Origin: Candidatus Latescibacterota bacterium
Lineage (GTDB): Bacteria; Latescibacterota; MVCY01
Direction: 5' to 3'
Assembly (NCBI GenBank): GCA_030608245.1
Contig: JAUWEO010000008.1
Span: 1 to 20,043, forward strand
Length of the DNA stretch: 20,043 nt
Position 1 is the first letter of the stretch; each line of letters opens with the position of its first letter. The notes under the pieces were generated by a model. It saw only the letters and a program-made list of their open reading frames with translations. It was not told the DNA's origin and ran no database searches. The translations under genes were made by a program, and so were the position numbers. Below, in pieces: positions 1 through 7,978 of this stretch.

Positions 1-41
1 GCATCACAAAGTCGTAGATAGGAGCAAGTCCCCGGTAGGGA

Positions 42-542
42 TTACAGGCTATTTTCTTTTTTCTCCAGATCATCGTAAGGGTGGGGTGACCAATCAACCA
101 CCCCTATCTTTAGCTCCAGCAGCTTTTCTTTCATCCTCTGGTAGTCACTTTCGGCGAACCAGGCTAGATGGGTTTTGCACCGGCAGTCAGAAGAGCCAAG
201 CTTAGGGACCAGCACCTGTGCTCCCTTCAGACTGAGGATGCGGCTGTTCAATTGACATTCCAGCCTGCGGCGAGTGGGGTAGGTCTTCACTTCCACCAGA
301 CTGCAGTGGGCTCTCAGGTAGTCGATATGCCAACGCTTTGGTTTGTGCCGTTTCTGATGCCGGGCCACTCTTCTTCTCAGTCCCCGCATGGCACTTCCCG
401 TGTAGACATAAAAGCCCTTGGGAAAAAAGAACTCACCGAGATCGCCAATGCGAATGGTCTTTGGTCTTTTCAAGAACAGAATCAGATTGTAGAGGCCCGG
501 GTCCAGTGTTGTCGTTTCGCGTTTGCGCAGGCGATGCCCCAT
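42..542 (-). CDS. DUF123 GIY-YIG-type nuclease-like protein
   Basis: A 166-residue soluble protein of the DUF123 family, a branch of the GIY-YIG nuclease fold common in archaea and scattered in bacteria. Visible motifs are G16-L17-Y18 (the GIY position), Y45-V-Y-T-G49 (the YIG position), an R61-H62 pair, W71-H-I-D74, E95 as candidate metal ligand, and the family's C-terminal signature around residues 116-126 (GSSDCRCKTHL). The length is usual for the family. The ATG start at 542 has AAGGAG about 8 bases upstream, so the start is secure. The family is predicted to cut DNA, but its cellular role is not established. It lies 159 bases downstream of a methyltransferase-like gene, with a palindrome in between, and is probably not functionally linked to the envelope genes. 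Confidence 0.85.
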   Translation of the reverse strand: MGHRLRKRETTTLDPGLYNLILFLKRPKTIRIGDLGEFFFPKGFYVYTGSAMRGLRRRVARHQKRHKPKRWHIDYLRAHCSLVEVKTYPTRRRLECQLNSRILSLKGAQVLVPKLGSSDCRCKTHLAWFAESDYQRMKEKLLELKIGVVDWSPHPYDDLEKKENSL

Positions 543-624
543 CTCTCACTCCTTGGAAGCATGAAGTATGAAGTGGGAAGATTTTGTCGAAAAATAGGGT
601 ATTGAATAACGAAGAGGATATATC

Positions 625-653
625 GTAGAGACGACCCGGCGGGTCGTCTCTAC
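625..653. repeat. Perfect 13-bp palindrome with 3-base loop
   Basis: The arms GTAGAGACGACCC and GGGTCGTCTCTAC are exact reverse complements around the loop GGC. No T-tract follows on either strand, so it is not a standard intrinsic terminator. It sits in the gap between the two minus-strand genes ending at 702 and starting at 542. It looks like a REP-type dispersed palindrome, but only one copy is in this window. Confidence 0.8.
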
Positions 654-701
654 ATTGACGTCGATTCACGCCTCTAAGGTCTAATTCAAAATTGGTTGCG
701 G

Positions 702-1271
702 TTATAGATGCCATCGGAAAAGGATCAAGAGCAAGGCGGCAGCAATCGTGAGAAATGTATCTCGCTCACTGTGGAGCGTTTTTTTTGTGTCCGGCTCGAC
801 ATTGTTTTTCCCCTGATAAGATGAGAGCCGGGGGAGAAAGCGAGGTACAGCTTGGACATATTTTTCATATTGTTCCCCGAAAAGCTCCCTGAGTCGAGTT
901 TCTTCTAAAGAAATGATCAGAGAGTATTGTAAGAAAAACCCCGCGACGTAGACTCCGACCATCCAGGGCATCCAGGCCCAGGTGGCAAGACAGAATCCCA
1001 GTCCTAAAAGGAAATTGCCCAGATAGATGGGATTTCTCAGATGGGCATAGGGGCCACTGGTGACCAGTCTGGGGGCGCCGACTTTTCGGGTGCGAGTCTC
1101 TTTCCCAGCATAGCTCACCGACCATATTCTGACTGCTTCTCCTGCCAGAGCCACGGCCACCCCCACCATAAACCTCTTCAGGGTTGTCTCCGCTAATATA
1201 AGCATTAACACCAGCAAGGGAATGGGGATATAACCGCGCATCCGGAAAACAGAGCTCTTCAGAGTGCTCAA
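702..1271 (-). CDS. Isoprenylcysteine carboxyl methyltransferase (ICMT)/PEMT-like membrane protein
   Basis: A 189-residue integral membrane protein with several hydrophobic segments (about residues 15-28, 34-50, 83-98, 102-120 and 171-186). The family signature is at about residues 69-86 (LVTSGPYAHLRNPIYLGN), the SAM-binding region of ICMT/PEMT-type methyltransferases. The typical C-terminal part EETRLRELFGEQYEKY follows at 123-138. Bacterial members methylate small or lipid-like acceptors; the substrate here is unknown. A further membrane segment after residue 170 exceeds the family core. The start is uncertain: TTG at 1271 has AGGAAGG about 11 bases upstream, while the ATG at 1241 has only GAAGAG about 12 bases upstream and would shorten the protein by 10 residues. 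A TTGACA box at 1377-1382 (minus strand) has no good -10 partner. A terminator-like hairpin separates the gene from lpxA. Confidence 0.75.
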   Translation of the reverse strand: MSTLKSSVFRMRGYIPIPLLVLMLILAETTLKRFMVGVAVALAGEAVRIWSVSYAGKETRTRKVGAPRLVTSGPYAHLRNPIYLGNFLLGLGFCLATWAWMPWMVGVYVAGFFLQYSLIISLEETRLRELFGEQYEKYVQAVPRFLPRLSSYQGKNNVEPDTKKTLHSERDTFLTIAAALLLILFRWHL

Positions 1272-1290
1272 AAGGGGTTGCCCTTCCTGG

Positions 1291-1323
1291 AAAAAAATGA
1301 CCGCCCTGGGAGACGACGGTCAT
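1291..1323 (-). terminator. Probable intrinsic terminator after lpxA
   Basis: Read on the minus strand, ATGACCG and CGGTCAT pair as a 7-bp stem around a 13-base loop, directly followed by seven T residues (1297-1291). It lies about 110 bases past the lpxA stop and just before the methyltransferase gene, so it probably ends the envelope operon. The stem is only moderately strong. Confidence 0.6.
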
Positions 1324-1431
1324 AAAATCAGCTTAGATTCATAGACGTGTTCATAAGCTAAGGCCTCAAAATCTTGTGTCAAGTTCTTGCGCTGAAAACA
1401 AGCTCTGCTTTGCTAGTAATTGCATACTTCA

Positions 1432-2202
1432 TTATTTAACAATGCCCCTCTGGCTGTTCACAATGAACTCCAGCAGGATGCGGATTTCCTCTCTCTGTTC
1501 CAGCTGGTTAGAGATTCTCTCCATTGCCTGAGAGGTGTTAAGGTTTGAACGGAACAGGATTCGATAGGCCTTTTTCAGGACAGCTATGGTTTGGATTGAG
1601 AATCCCCGTCTACGGAGTCCCACCAAGTTAAGGCCTACTGGGCGAAGTGGCTCGCCAGCGGCTTTGATGAAGGGAGGGACATCCTTGCTCACCCGGGACC
1701 CTCCTCCGATGAAGCTGTGCTGCCCGATCTTAACAAATTGGTGTACTGGCACCACTCCTCCGATGATAGCGAAGTCCTCTACGGTAACATGTCCACTTAA
1801 ATTAACTGCATTCTCTATAATAACATAATTGCCAATGAGGCAATCGTGAGCAATATGGGCATAGGTCATTATCAGACAATCGGAACCGACAACAGTCTTT
1901 TTGCGGGCATTGGTGCCCCGGTTAAGGGAGGCGAACTCTCGAATAACCGTGCGATCGCCTATCTCTAGGGTCGTCTCCTCATCCCGATATTTAAGATCTT
2001 GGGGATCGGTACCCAACACTGTCCCGTGACAGATTGAGCACTTTTGTCCGATATTGGTTCCTTTAGCAATAAGGACATGGGCGCCCACTACTGTACCAGC
2101 GCCAACCTTCACCCCATCCTCAACTATAGAAAAGGGGCCTACGGAAACATTTTCGGATAGCTCAGCCCCTGGATTTACAATCGCAGAACTATGAATCGAC
2201 AC
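1432..2202 (-). CDS. lpxA: UDP-N-acetylglucosamine acyltransferase LpxA
   Basis: Catalyses the first lipid A step, transfer of a 3-hydroxyacyl chain from acyl carrier protein to the 3-OH of UDP-GlcNAc, in the cytoplasm as a trimer. The 256 residues are close to the usual 262 or so. The N-terminal two thirds form the left-handed beta helix of hexapeptide repeats. The A-H116-I-A-H119-D-C motif carries the catalytic histidine, H119, equivalent to E. coli H125. IIGG, VHQF and the later GLRRRGFS are also conserved. By alignment in my head, G167 matches E. coli G173, the residue that lets that enzyme take a C14 chain, so a long acyl chain is plausible (inference). The start is GTG at 2202, with only weak GAGAG upstream. 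It overlaps the 3' end of lpxC-fabZ by 14 bases, which suggests translational coupling. It is the last gene of the block. Confidence 0.96.
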   Translation of the reverse strand: MSIHSSAIVNPGAELSENVSVGPFSIVEDGVKVGAGTVVGAHVLIAKGTNIGQKCSICHGTVLGTDPQDLKYRDEETTLEIGDRTVIREFASLNRGTNARKKTVVGSDCLIMTYAHIAHDCLIGNYVIIENAVNLSGHVTVEDFAIIGGVVPVHQFVKIGQHSFIGGGSRVSKDVPPFIKAAGEPLRPVGLNLVGLRRRGFSIQTIAVLKKAYRILFRSNLNTSQAMERISNQLEQREEIRILLEFIVNSQRGIVK

Positions 2203-3610
2203 TGTTTTCTCTCTTTTTGTCCACTACCATAGCGGTCAATTCAGCTTCTGCCACCAGATCCCCGTCAACGAAGGCTTTACCTTGCATCTTAGAGGTTCTC
2301 CGGCGGTATTGGAGCATCTCCAGCTCAAATCGAATCTGGTCCCCCGGCACCACAGGCTTTCTAAATTTAGCTTTATCAATGGATACAAAGTAGACTAACT
2401 TATCCTGGGGGTTATCCACGGTATTCAGCATCAACACTCCCCCTACCTGTGCCATAGCCTCAATCTGGAGTACTCCTGGCATAACTGGCTGCCCCGGGAA
2501 GTGACCGTTGAAGAACTGCTCGTTTATAGTCACATTTTTCAAGCCGATGACCCTCTCCCCTGGGACAAGGTCGATTATTCTGTCCACTAACAGAAATGGG
2601 TAGCGATGCGGCATAATCTTTTGAATTGCATTTACATCAAACAGGAAAGCCTTGCTCTTAATTTTCTGGTACTTGCTTCGTATTTCCTTTTTCTGATAGA
2701 TTTTTCTGATTTTTTTTATCAGTTCAATATTGGCCGCATGTCCGGAATTGACCGCCATCACATGTCCTTTGATGGGGTTACCTAACAGGGCAAGGTCGCC
2801 AATAAGGTCTGAAGTCTTGTGTCGGCAGAACTCATCTGGAAAACGCAGAGGTGTGCCATTGACGATGCCATTTTTGCCAAAGGAGACCGTCTCTTTCAGG
2901 TTGAACAGCTTGCGAAGATAGTCTAACTCGTTTTGGTTCACAGGTTTGTCAATGATAATCAGGGCATTATCCAGGGTTCCTCCCTTGATCAGCCCCTGTT
3001 CTCGCAACTTCTCCACTTCACTGAGGAAACCGAAGGTGCGGGCTGGGGCATATTCGGTGACGAACTCGTCCTCCAAGGAGAACATCACCGTGTACTGCGC
3101 CCCGACAGTCGATCTTTTGGGATGGCTCATAAAGGTGATTCTGAATTCGTCTGAAGGAAGAACCATAAGTTCAATGCCTTTTTTCTTTACATCGTCATAC
3201 CTGATCATCTCTTCGACTACTAAGTAATCCTTGGGTGAGTCCTGTTCTACAATCCCCGCTTCAGTCAAAGCATCCACGAAGTGCAGAGCACTGCCGTCAC
3301 CCACCGGTGGTTCATTGGCGTTGATCTCTACAATCACATTGTCGATTCCCAGACCAACCAATGCTGCCAACAAGTGTTCTACGGTGTGAACCTTTACTCC
3401 ATTGATGCCCAGGGTGGTGCCTCTGGATATGTCAGTGACATGCTCGATATCGGCTGGGATAACCGGGCGATCAGGTTGATCCACCCTGACAAATCGGATG
3501 CCCGTATTGATAGGTGCCGGCTTGAAGGTCACCGTCGTCTTGTTGCCGGTGTGCAGGCCTATACCGGAACAGGATGCCTCCTGTTTAATCGTTTGCTGGT
3601 GCTTGAACAT
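2189..3610 (-). CDS. lpxC-fabZ: Bifunctional LpxC-FabZ: UDP-3-O-acyl-GlcNAc deacetylase / 3-hydroxyacyl-ACP dehydratase
   Basis: A 473-residue fusion of two normally separate enzymes. Residues 1 to about 305 are LpxC, the zinc deacetylase that commits UDP-3-O-acyl-GlcNAc to lipid A. Zinc ligands are visible as H79 (in VHTVEH, with E78 as the catalytic base), H264 and D268 (in CRHKTSD), with H291 in SGHAAN as the second catalytic residue. Residues from about 325 to 465 are FabZ, which dehydrates 3-hydroxyacyl-ACP. Its catalytic pair is H370 (FNGHFPG) and E384 (LQIEAMAQ). A charged stretch around 298-320 (many K/R) links the two. Such fusions are known from Bacteroidota and relatives. The enzymes use the same hydroxyacyl-ACP pool, so the fusion fixes the ratio between lipid A synthesis and fatty acid elongation. 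ATG at 3610 has AAGGAG 6 bases upstream. Confidence 0.97.
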   Translation of the reverse strand: MFKHQQTIKQEASCSGIGLHTGNKTTVTFKPAPINTGIRFVRVDQPDRPVIPADIEHVTDISRGTTLGINGVKVHTVEHLLAALVGLGIDNVIVEINANEPPVGDGSALHFVDALTEAGIVEQDSPKDYLVVEEMIRYDDVKKKGIELMVLPSDEFRITFMSHPKRSTVGAQYTVMFSLEDEFVTEYAPARTFGFLSEVEKLREQGLIKGGTLDNALIIIDKPVNQNELDYLRKLFNLKETVSFGKNGIVNGTPLRFPDEFCRHKTSDLIGDLALLGNPIKGHVMAVNSGHAANIELIKKIRKIYQKKEIRSKYQKIKSKAFLFDVNAIQKIMPHRYPFLLVDRIIDLVPGERVIGLKNVTINEQFFNGHFPGQPVMPGVLQIEAMAQVGGVLMLNTVDNPQDKLVYFVSIDKAKFRKPVVPGDQIRFELEMLQYRRRTSKMQGKAFVDGDLVAEAELTAMVVDKKRENSVDS

Positions 3611-3636
3611 TAGTTCTCCTTTTTCGTTTGGTTGCT

Positions 3637-3781
3637 ACCACAGAGAACACAGCGATTTATTAATTGCAATAAATCAGAAATCAACTTAGGGAAACCACGG
3701 AGACACAGAGATACGGAGGGAAATATTTTTTGTATAGATTTTTTCTTTATGTCTTCTCTGTGGTTCCATGTCTCTGGGTTT
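3637..3781. repeat. Inverted-repeat element between lpxD and lpxC-fabZ
   Basis: The arms at 3692-3718 and 3756-3781 are imperfect reverse complements (about 20 of 27 positions by hand alignment), built from ACCACGGAGACACAGAG-like sequence. A degenerate direct copy (ACCACAGAGAACACAG) lies at 3637-3652. It is followed by a perfect hairpin, GATTTATT and AATAAATC with a 6-base loop, at 3654-3675. There is no T-tract. The right arm lies inside the 3' end of lpxD. It resembles the short dispersed palindromes seen in many environmental genomes (from memory, unverified). Confidence 0.65.
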
Positions 3782-4850
3782 CATTTTTTTCTTTTTGGGA
3801 TTTTGGTCCAACCTGCTGGTTTGTTAATCGCTCCTCTAACCGGCTAATTCGCCTCTCTTGCTCACGAATAGTCTTTAGAAGAGCAGGAAGCTTGCTCTGA
3901 GCGGCTTCTACTCTCTTGGTTGTCATATGAGAACGGGCAGGGTAGCCGGAGACTGAAGCACCGGGGGGGATAGATTTCGTTACCCCAGCCTGGGCGCCTA
4001 CACTGGTCTGGTCTCCTACCTGAATGTGATCGACAAATCCCGCCTGCCCACCGATTTTCACATTGTTCCCTATGATTGTACTCCCAGAGATACCCACTTG
4101 GGCGGCAATGGCTGTATTTTCCCCCACAGTAACATTGTGAGCAACCTGAACTAAATTATCTATCTTAGTACCTTTTCCTATCCGAGTGGCGCCCATCGTG
4201 GCCCGGTCAATAGTTGCATTGGCACCGATCTCCACATCGTCTTCGATTATTACCTTGCCCAATTGAGGAATTCGGCACAGCGTACCATCTTCCTCGATGA
4301 AGCCGAACCCATCGCTGCCAATCACTGCCCCCGAGCAAATCACCACATTTCGGCCGATCTCTGTCGCCTCGCGTAGGGTAACATTAGGGTGGATAAAACT
4401 TTTCTCACCTATCCGACAGCCGTTGCCAACGACTATATTGGCGCCCATAATTACCCTATCTCCTATCTTCACCCGGTTCCCCACAACTGTATGGGGGCCG
4501 ATGGAGACCCCTTTTCCCAGTTTCGTCTCTTTCCCTATCAGTGCAGAGGGGTGAACACCTTGGGGAGACTGCAACTTCTGGGATTGGAAGAGACGAAGCA
4601 CTTTGAGGAAGGCAGAAGAAGGGTTCGAGACTACGATGCAGGCTGGAGCAGCAGCTTGAGTGTGCTGGGAAACAATGACTGCCGATGCCTTAGTTGACCT
4701 CAGGAACCTGTAGTATTTTCGCTGGATAACGAAGGCAATATCTCCCTCTCCGGCCTCCTCTACAGGCGCTACGCCTTTGATTACAACTTCACCATTGCCG
4801 TAAAGCTGCCCCTCCAGCATTCGGGCGATCTCGGCTGCCGTTGCCTGCAT
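3747..4850 (-). CDS. lpxD: UDP-3-O-(3-hydroxyacyl)glucosamine N-acyltransferase LpxD
   Basis: Catalyses the third lipid A step, N-acylation of UDP-3-O-acyl-glucosamine from hydroxyacyl-ACP. Residues 1 to about 100 form the uridine-binding N-terminal domain. Residues from about 100 to 300 are hexapeptide repeats of the left-handed beta helix. The catalytic histidine is H238 in NLVQVAHNVTVG. IGSDGFGF (177-184) is a further family motif. Residues 318-343 form a helix with coiled-coil character. The 367 residues are somewhat longer than the usual 340 or so. The excess is a polar C-terminal tail, whose last eleven or so residues are encoded by one arm of an inverted repeat, so the natural end has probably been replaced or extended. 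ATG at 4850 has GAGGG 8 bases upstream. The gene starts 21 bases after the ompH stop. Confidence 0.96.
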   Translation of the reverse strand: MQATAAEIARMLEGQLYGNGEVVIKGVAPVEEAGEGDIAFVIQRKYYRFLRSTKASAVIVSQHTQAAAPACIVVSNPSSAFLKVLRLFQSQKLQSPQGVHPSALIGKETKLGKGVSIGPHTVVGNRVKIGDRVIMGANIVVGNGCRIGEKSFIHPNVTLREATEIGRNVVICSGAVIGSDGFGFIEEDGTLCRIPQLGKVIIEDDVEIGANATIDRATMGATRIGKGTKIDNLVQVAHNVTVGENTAIAAQVGISGSTIIGNNVKIGGQAGFVDHIQVGDQTSVGAQAGVTKSIPPGASVSGYPARSHMTTKRVEAAQSKLPALLKTIREQERRISRLEERLTNQQVGPKSQKEKNETQRHGTTEKT

Positions 4851-4871
4851 TAGTCTATCCCTCTTGGTGTG

Positions 4872-5414
4872 TTATCTTTCCTCTTTGTTCAACTCCTCCA
4901 GTACTTTTTCAGTAAGATCGTATTCTGGCTTAGCATAGACAATGGTCTGAGGGAAGGCGTCAAAGATGATATCGTAGTCTTCCTCCTCCCCTATTTTCTC
5001 CAGGATAGTATTAATCTTGTCGTAGATAGGCTTTGACAACTCCTGGGTCTTTTGGGCCAGCTTTCCGGTTTCAGGAGAGAGGATGGTGTCAACAAACTTG
5101 CGATATTCTTCATACTTTACTTTAATCTCCTCTTCCTTTTCCTTCTCTGTTTCGGGGCTCAGGAGGAGTCTCTGCCGCTCCAATTCCTCCTGGAGCGTTC
5201 TCAACTCTTCTTCCTTGGCGGCAGCCTGCTTCTGCCAATCCGCCTTGAGCTCCTCCAGTTTCTTCTGCGCCTCACCATAATCCTTGGACTCAGCCAGGAT
5301 TCTCCCAGAATCGATATAGCCGATCTTCAAGTCCTTGGGGTGAGCCATTGTGCTAACCGCCAAAAGGCAAACAGCAGCAGCGGTGACAACTACAGACGTT
5401 CTCCTCCAGAACAT
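4872..5414 (-). CDS. skp: OmpH/Skp family periplasmic chaperone
   Basis: A 180-residue exported protein. The signal peptide covers residues 1 to about 24 (RR, hydrophobic core, then STMA). The next part, DLKIGYIDSGRILAES, matches the family start in which a short beta strand precedes the long helices. Residues from about 44 to 118 are a highly charged coiled coil of E, K, Q and L, as in the tentacles of the Skp trimer, and a second helix region returns to the body domain at about 135-176. In the periplasm Skp holds unfolded outer-membrane proteins for the BAM complex. The position between bamA and lpxD is the classic conserved order. ATG at 5414 has AAAGGAG 6 bases upstream. Confidence 0.93.
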   Translation of the reverse strand: MFWRRTSVVVTAAAVCLLAVSTMAHPKDLKIGYIDSGRILAESKDYGEAQKKLEELKADWQKQAAAKEEELRTLQEELERQRLLLSPETEKEKEEEIKVKYEEYRKFVDTILSPETGKLAQKTQELSKPIYDKINTILEKIGEEEDYDIIFDAFPQTIVYAKPEYDLTEKVLEELNKEER

Positions 5415-5440
5415 AGACCTCTCCTTTTGTTAACTGCCAG

Positions 5441-5473
5441 TGATTGGTTAATTGTTGAGTGATGATTGGTTAA
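5441..5473. repeat. Short direct repeat between bamA and skp
   Basis: The 11-mer TGATTGGTTAA occurs at 5441-5451 and again at 5463-5473, one period of 22 bases. It lies just upstream of the skp ribosome binding site. Function unknown; it may be a slippage duplication. Confidence 0.5.
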
Positions 5474-5525
5474 ATGACCGCCAGAGCATTTCCGGTAGAA
5501 CCGGTTAAGATCAGGCAGCTTTCAC

Positions 5526-7790
5526 TCAAAAAGTGGTTCCGAACTGGAAATGAGTGCGCCACTTATCCGTCGGATTATCAAGGCCGTAGGCGAAGTCGAA
5601 CCCTACTGTGCCCATCATAGGCACTACTACCCGGACGCCCACCCCCACTGAACGTTTCAGGTCGAAAGGCTTAACCTCAGATGCCCATCTCCAGGCATTC
5701 CCCGCATCGGCAAACAGAAGGGCATAGAGCTGTTGGCGGGCGAGTGGGATTTGCAGCTCGGCCGTAGAGGCAAACATTGACCTTCCGCCTATCCGAACAC
5801 CCTGTTGACGGGGCCCCACAGACCAGTCGGAGTAGCCTCGGATCATGCCGTCGAGACTTGTCCCGCCCGGCTTAAACCTCTCACTGGGGGGAACCTGGTG
5901 GTCAGAGCCGAAAGCATCTACCAGGCCCAGTTTAAACCTTAACAGAAAGGTCACATTCAATAGGGTGGGGAAATAGAAGTCAGATTCGAGCACCTGTTTA
6001 TGGTAATTCTCATCCCCCAGAAGAGGGCCACCGGCGAGGTCGAGTGTGTAGACGCACAGTGAACCCCGAGAGGGAAACTGGGGCATATCCCGGCTGTCCC
6101 TCAGATAGGTGAGCCCAATGCTGCTGTTCACTTCAGGCTCGTTCTCTTTCAACCCCAGGGGATTAGAGAAATCTTTAGAGAAGTCAAGATATTCCACTGA
6201 TTCTAAGCGATATCTGAAGTATATTCGAGAGTAATCATCCGGCCAGGTCAATCTTCTACCAATCCTTCCGTAGCCCCCCTCTCTTTTTTCGTCGAAGTGA
6301 CTTTCCCATTTATCCTTTGTGCTGTAAATACTGAAAGTGGCGGCAGTAGGGGTACCGAAGAGCCAGGGCTCGGTGAAAGTAACCCTGAAAGTCTCTCTTC
6401 TGGCACCAAAGTCGCAATTCAGGCCCAGGCTTTGTCCATTACCGAAGAGATTGGGGATGTTGAATCCCACCGAGCCCACCAGCTTGTCTCGTTCACCATA
6501 ACTCAAACCTGCCATAGCTTGGCCAGTTGACTTTTCCTCAACATTTATTAGCAGATCCACATCCCCGTTAGCAAGGGGTTTGACGTCTGGCTCTATGTTC
6601 GCAAAGAAGTTAAGCTGGTAGACATCTCTGATGCTTCTTTCCAAGGCACTGCGCCTGAAAACCTGCCCCGGCTTAATGGAGAGCTCTCTGCGGATCACCT
6701 TCTCTTTGGTTTTGGTATTTCCTACAAGGGTGATCTCCCTTATCTTTGAGACGCTGCCTTCTTCGATTCGGAGATGGATATTCACTTGGTTGTCAACCAC
6801 CGGCTCGCTGGGGATAAGTGCCGTGGAGAGATAGCCCTTCTCGTAATAGGCAGCCCTGACAGCAGCTAACAGGTTGTCCAGTTCCTCCTGGTTGTAAATA
6901 TCACCCGGCTTAATCGTGGTCCACTGAGAGATCTCTTTGTCGGAGAGAGCCTGGTTGCCCTCCCAACTGATCTGGCCGAATTTGTATCGTGGGCCTTCCC
7001 TCACAGTTATGTCCACGAACAGACTCTTGCCTGAGGCATCGTAACAGAGACTGTCTTTAATCACTTTTGCGTCCCTGAACCCCTGTTTGCGATACAAATC
7101 GACAATTTTATTCAGGTCCTCTTGCAGGACTTCCTCCTTAAAGACCCCTTTTCGCCACCAGCGAGCTTCCTTGGTCTCCATCTGTTTTCTGATTTGCCTT
7201 TGGCTCACGGCTTCGTTTCCGTGGATTCGGATCTTCTTAACTGCCAGTTTTTTGCCCTCCAGGATACGGAAGTTGAGGATAATCCGCCCCTCTTTATCCA
7301 GTTGAAAGGTCTCTGGGGTAACCTGGGCCAAGAGATAACCTTCTTTTTTGTAAAATGAGAGCAGCTTTTCCTGAGCATCCTTAATGGCCTTGGGACTTAC
7401 CACCTGTGCTTCCGTGAATTTCACTGATTTTCTTAACTCCGTGGTTTTGAAACGTTCATTTCCTATAAATGTCATTTTTTCTAACACTGGCAGTTCTTTT
7501 GCCGCTATGGTGAGCTTAGCTTTATCCTCGCCAGTCTGAACAACCAGTATGCGAATATGGGAGAAAATACCCAGTGAATAGAGGTGTCTGATAGCCTCTT
7601 GCACCTTTTCAGTGGAGAGTTCCTCGCCTACTGAAAGTCCACAAGCAGTCAAGATGAGGGATTTATCTGTGCGGACGGCACCAGAGACCTCAATCTCAGC
7701 TATTTTCACTGCCTGAGCCGGAGAGGTACTCGCCAGCAGAAAAGCTCCGGTTGAGATCAGAGTGAGTAACATAATCTTAAACGAGTTCAT
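5526..7790 (-). CDS. bamA: Outer-membrane protein assembly factor BamA (Omp85)
   Basis: The core of the BAM machine, which folds and inserts beta-barrel proteins into the outer membrane. The 754 residues comprise a signal peptide (1-27, ending SPAQA), five POTRA domains (roughly 28-99, 100-181, 182-268, 269-347 and 348-421; their beta-strand patterns with I/L-x-G-N are easy to see) and a C-terminal 16-strand barrel (about 424-754). The Omp85 loop-6 motif is present as I650-R-G-Y653, inside GMIRGYSD. The chain ends in phenylalanine (FQFGTTF), the usual beta-signal. Length and domain count match BamA and not the three-POTRA TamA. ATG at 7790 has a strong AGGAGGT 7 bases upstream. It follows tamB after 188 bases, and a probable promoter lies in that gap. 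Confidence 0.96.
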   Translation of the reverse strand: MNSFKIMLLTLISTGAFLLASTSPAQAVKIAEIEVSGAVRTDKSLILTACGLSVGEELSTEKVQEAIRHLYSLGIFSHIRILVVQTGEDKAKLTIAAKELPVLEKMTFIGNERFKTTELRKSVKFTEAQVVSPKAIKDAQEKLLSFYKKEGYLLAQVTPETFQLDKEGRIILNFRILEGKKLAVKKIRIHGNEAVSQRQIRKQMETKEARWWRKGVFKEEVLQEDLNKIVDLYRKQGFRDAKVIKDSLCYDASGKSLFVDITVREGPRYKFGQISWEGNQALSDKEISQWTTIKPGDIYNQEELDNLLAAVRAAYYEKGYLSTALIPSEPVVDNQVNIHLRIEEGSVSKIREITLVGNTKTKEKVIRRELSIKPGQVFRRSALERSIRDVYQLNFFANIEPDVKPLANGDVDLLINVEEKSTGQAMAGLSYGERDKLVGSVGFNIPNLFGNGQSLGLNCDFGARRETFRVTFTEPWLFGTPTAATFSIYSTKDKWESHFDEKREGGYGRIGRRLTWPDDYSRIYFRYRLESVEYLDFSKDFSNPLGLKENEPEVNSSIGLTYLRDSRDMPQFPSRGSLCVYTLDLAGGPLLGDENYHKQVLESDFYFPTLLNVTFLLRFKLGLVDAFGSDHQVPPSERFKPGGTSLDGMIRGYSDWSVGPRQQGVRIGGRSMFASTAELQIPLARQQLYALLFADAGNAWRWASEVKPFDLKRSVGVGVRVVVPMMGTVGFDFAYGLDNPTDKWRTHFQFGTTF

Positions 7791-7871
7791 TGAGTGCCAC
7801 CTCCTGGAATCTTCAGTGTTTATTTCGATACAAAAACCTGTTAAACTGTTCAGTGAAGAAGAGATTTTTTA

Positions 7872-7900
7872 AATATAGTAAAAATGGGAACGAAGGTAAA
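7872..7900 (-). promoter_or_regulatory. Probable sigma70-type promoter for bamA
   Basis: On the minus strand, TTTACC (7900-7895) is followed after exactly 17 bases by TATATT (7877-7872). The -10 box matches 5 of 6 and the -35 box 4 of 6 consensus bases. It would give a leader of about 75-80 bases before bamA. Confidence 0.5.
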
Positions 7901-7978
7901 GAAAAAAATGGACGGGAGAATCAGTCATGGTCATAAGGGCATATTTTAAAGCATTTAGCTGCAAAGACACCAAACCCT

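Noticed and set aside
168..605. Open frame of 145 codons on the plus strand opposite the DUF123 gene
   Set aside because: It is a shadow of the DUF123 gene, which has clear family motifs and a good ribosome site. The plus-strand product shows no recognisable domain.
865..1323. 152-codon minus-strand frame overlapping the methyltransferase-like gene
   Set aside because: It is out of frame with a gene that has a recognised signature, and it runs through the terminator hairpin.
3611..3746. Possible internal promoter (TTGATT with TAATAA) before lpxC-fabZ
   Set aside because: The 16-base spacing and poor -10 match lie in AT-rich repeat sequence, where such matches are expected by chance.
3637..3781. 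CRISPR-like reading of the repeated CCACAGAGA/CCACGGAGA words
   Set aside because: The words are degenerate, unevenly spaced and partly inverted, with no regular spacers and no cas genes.
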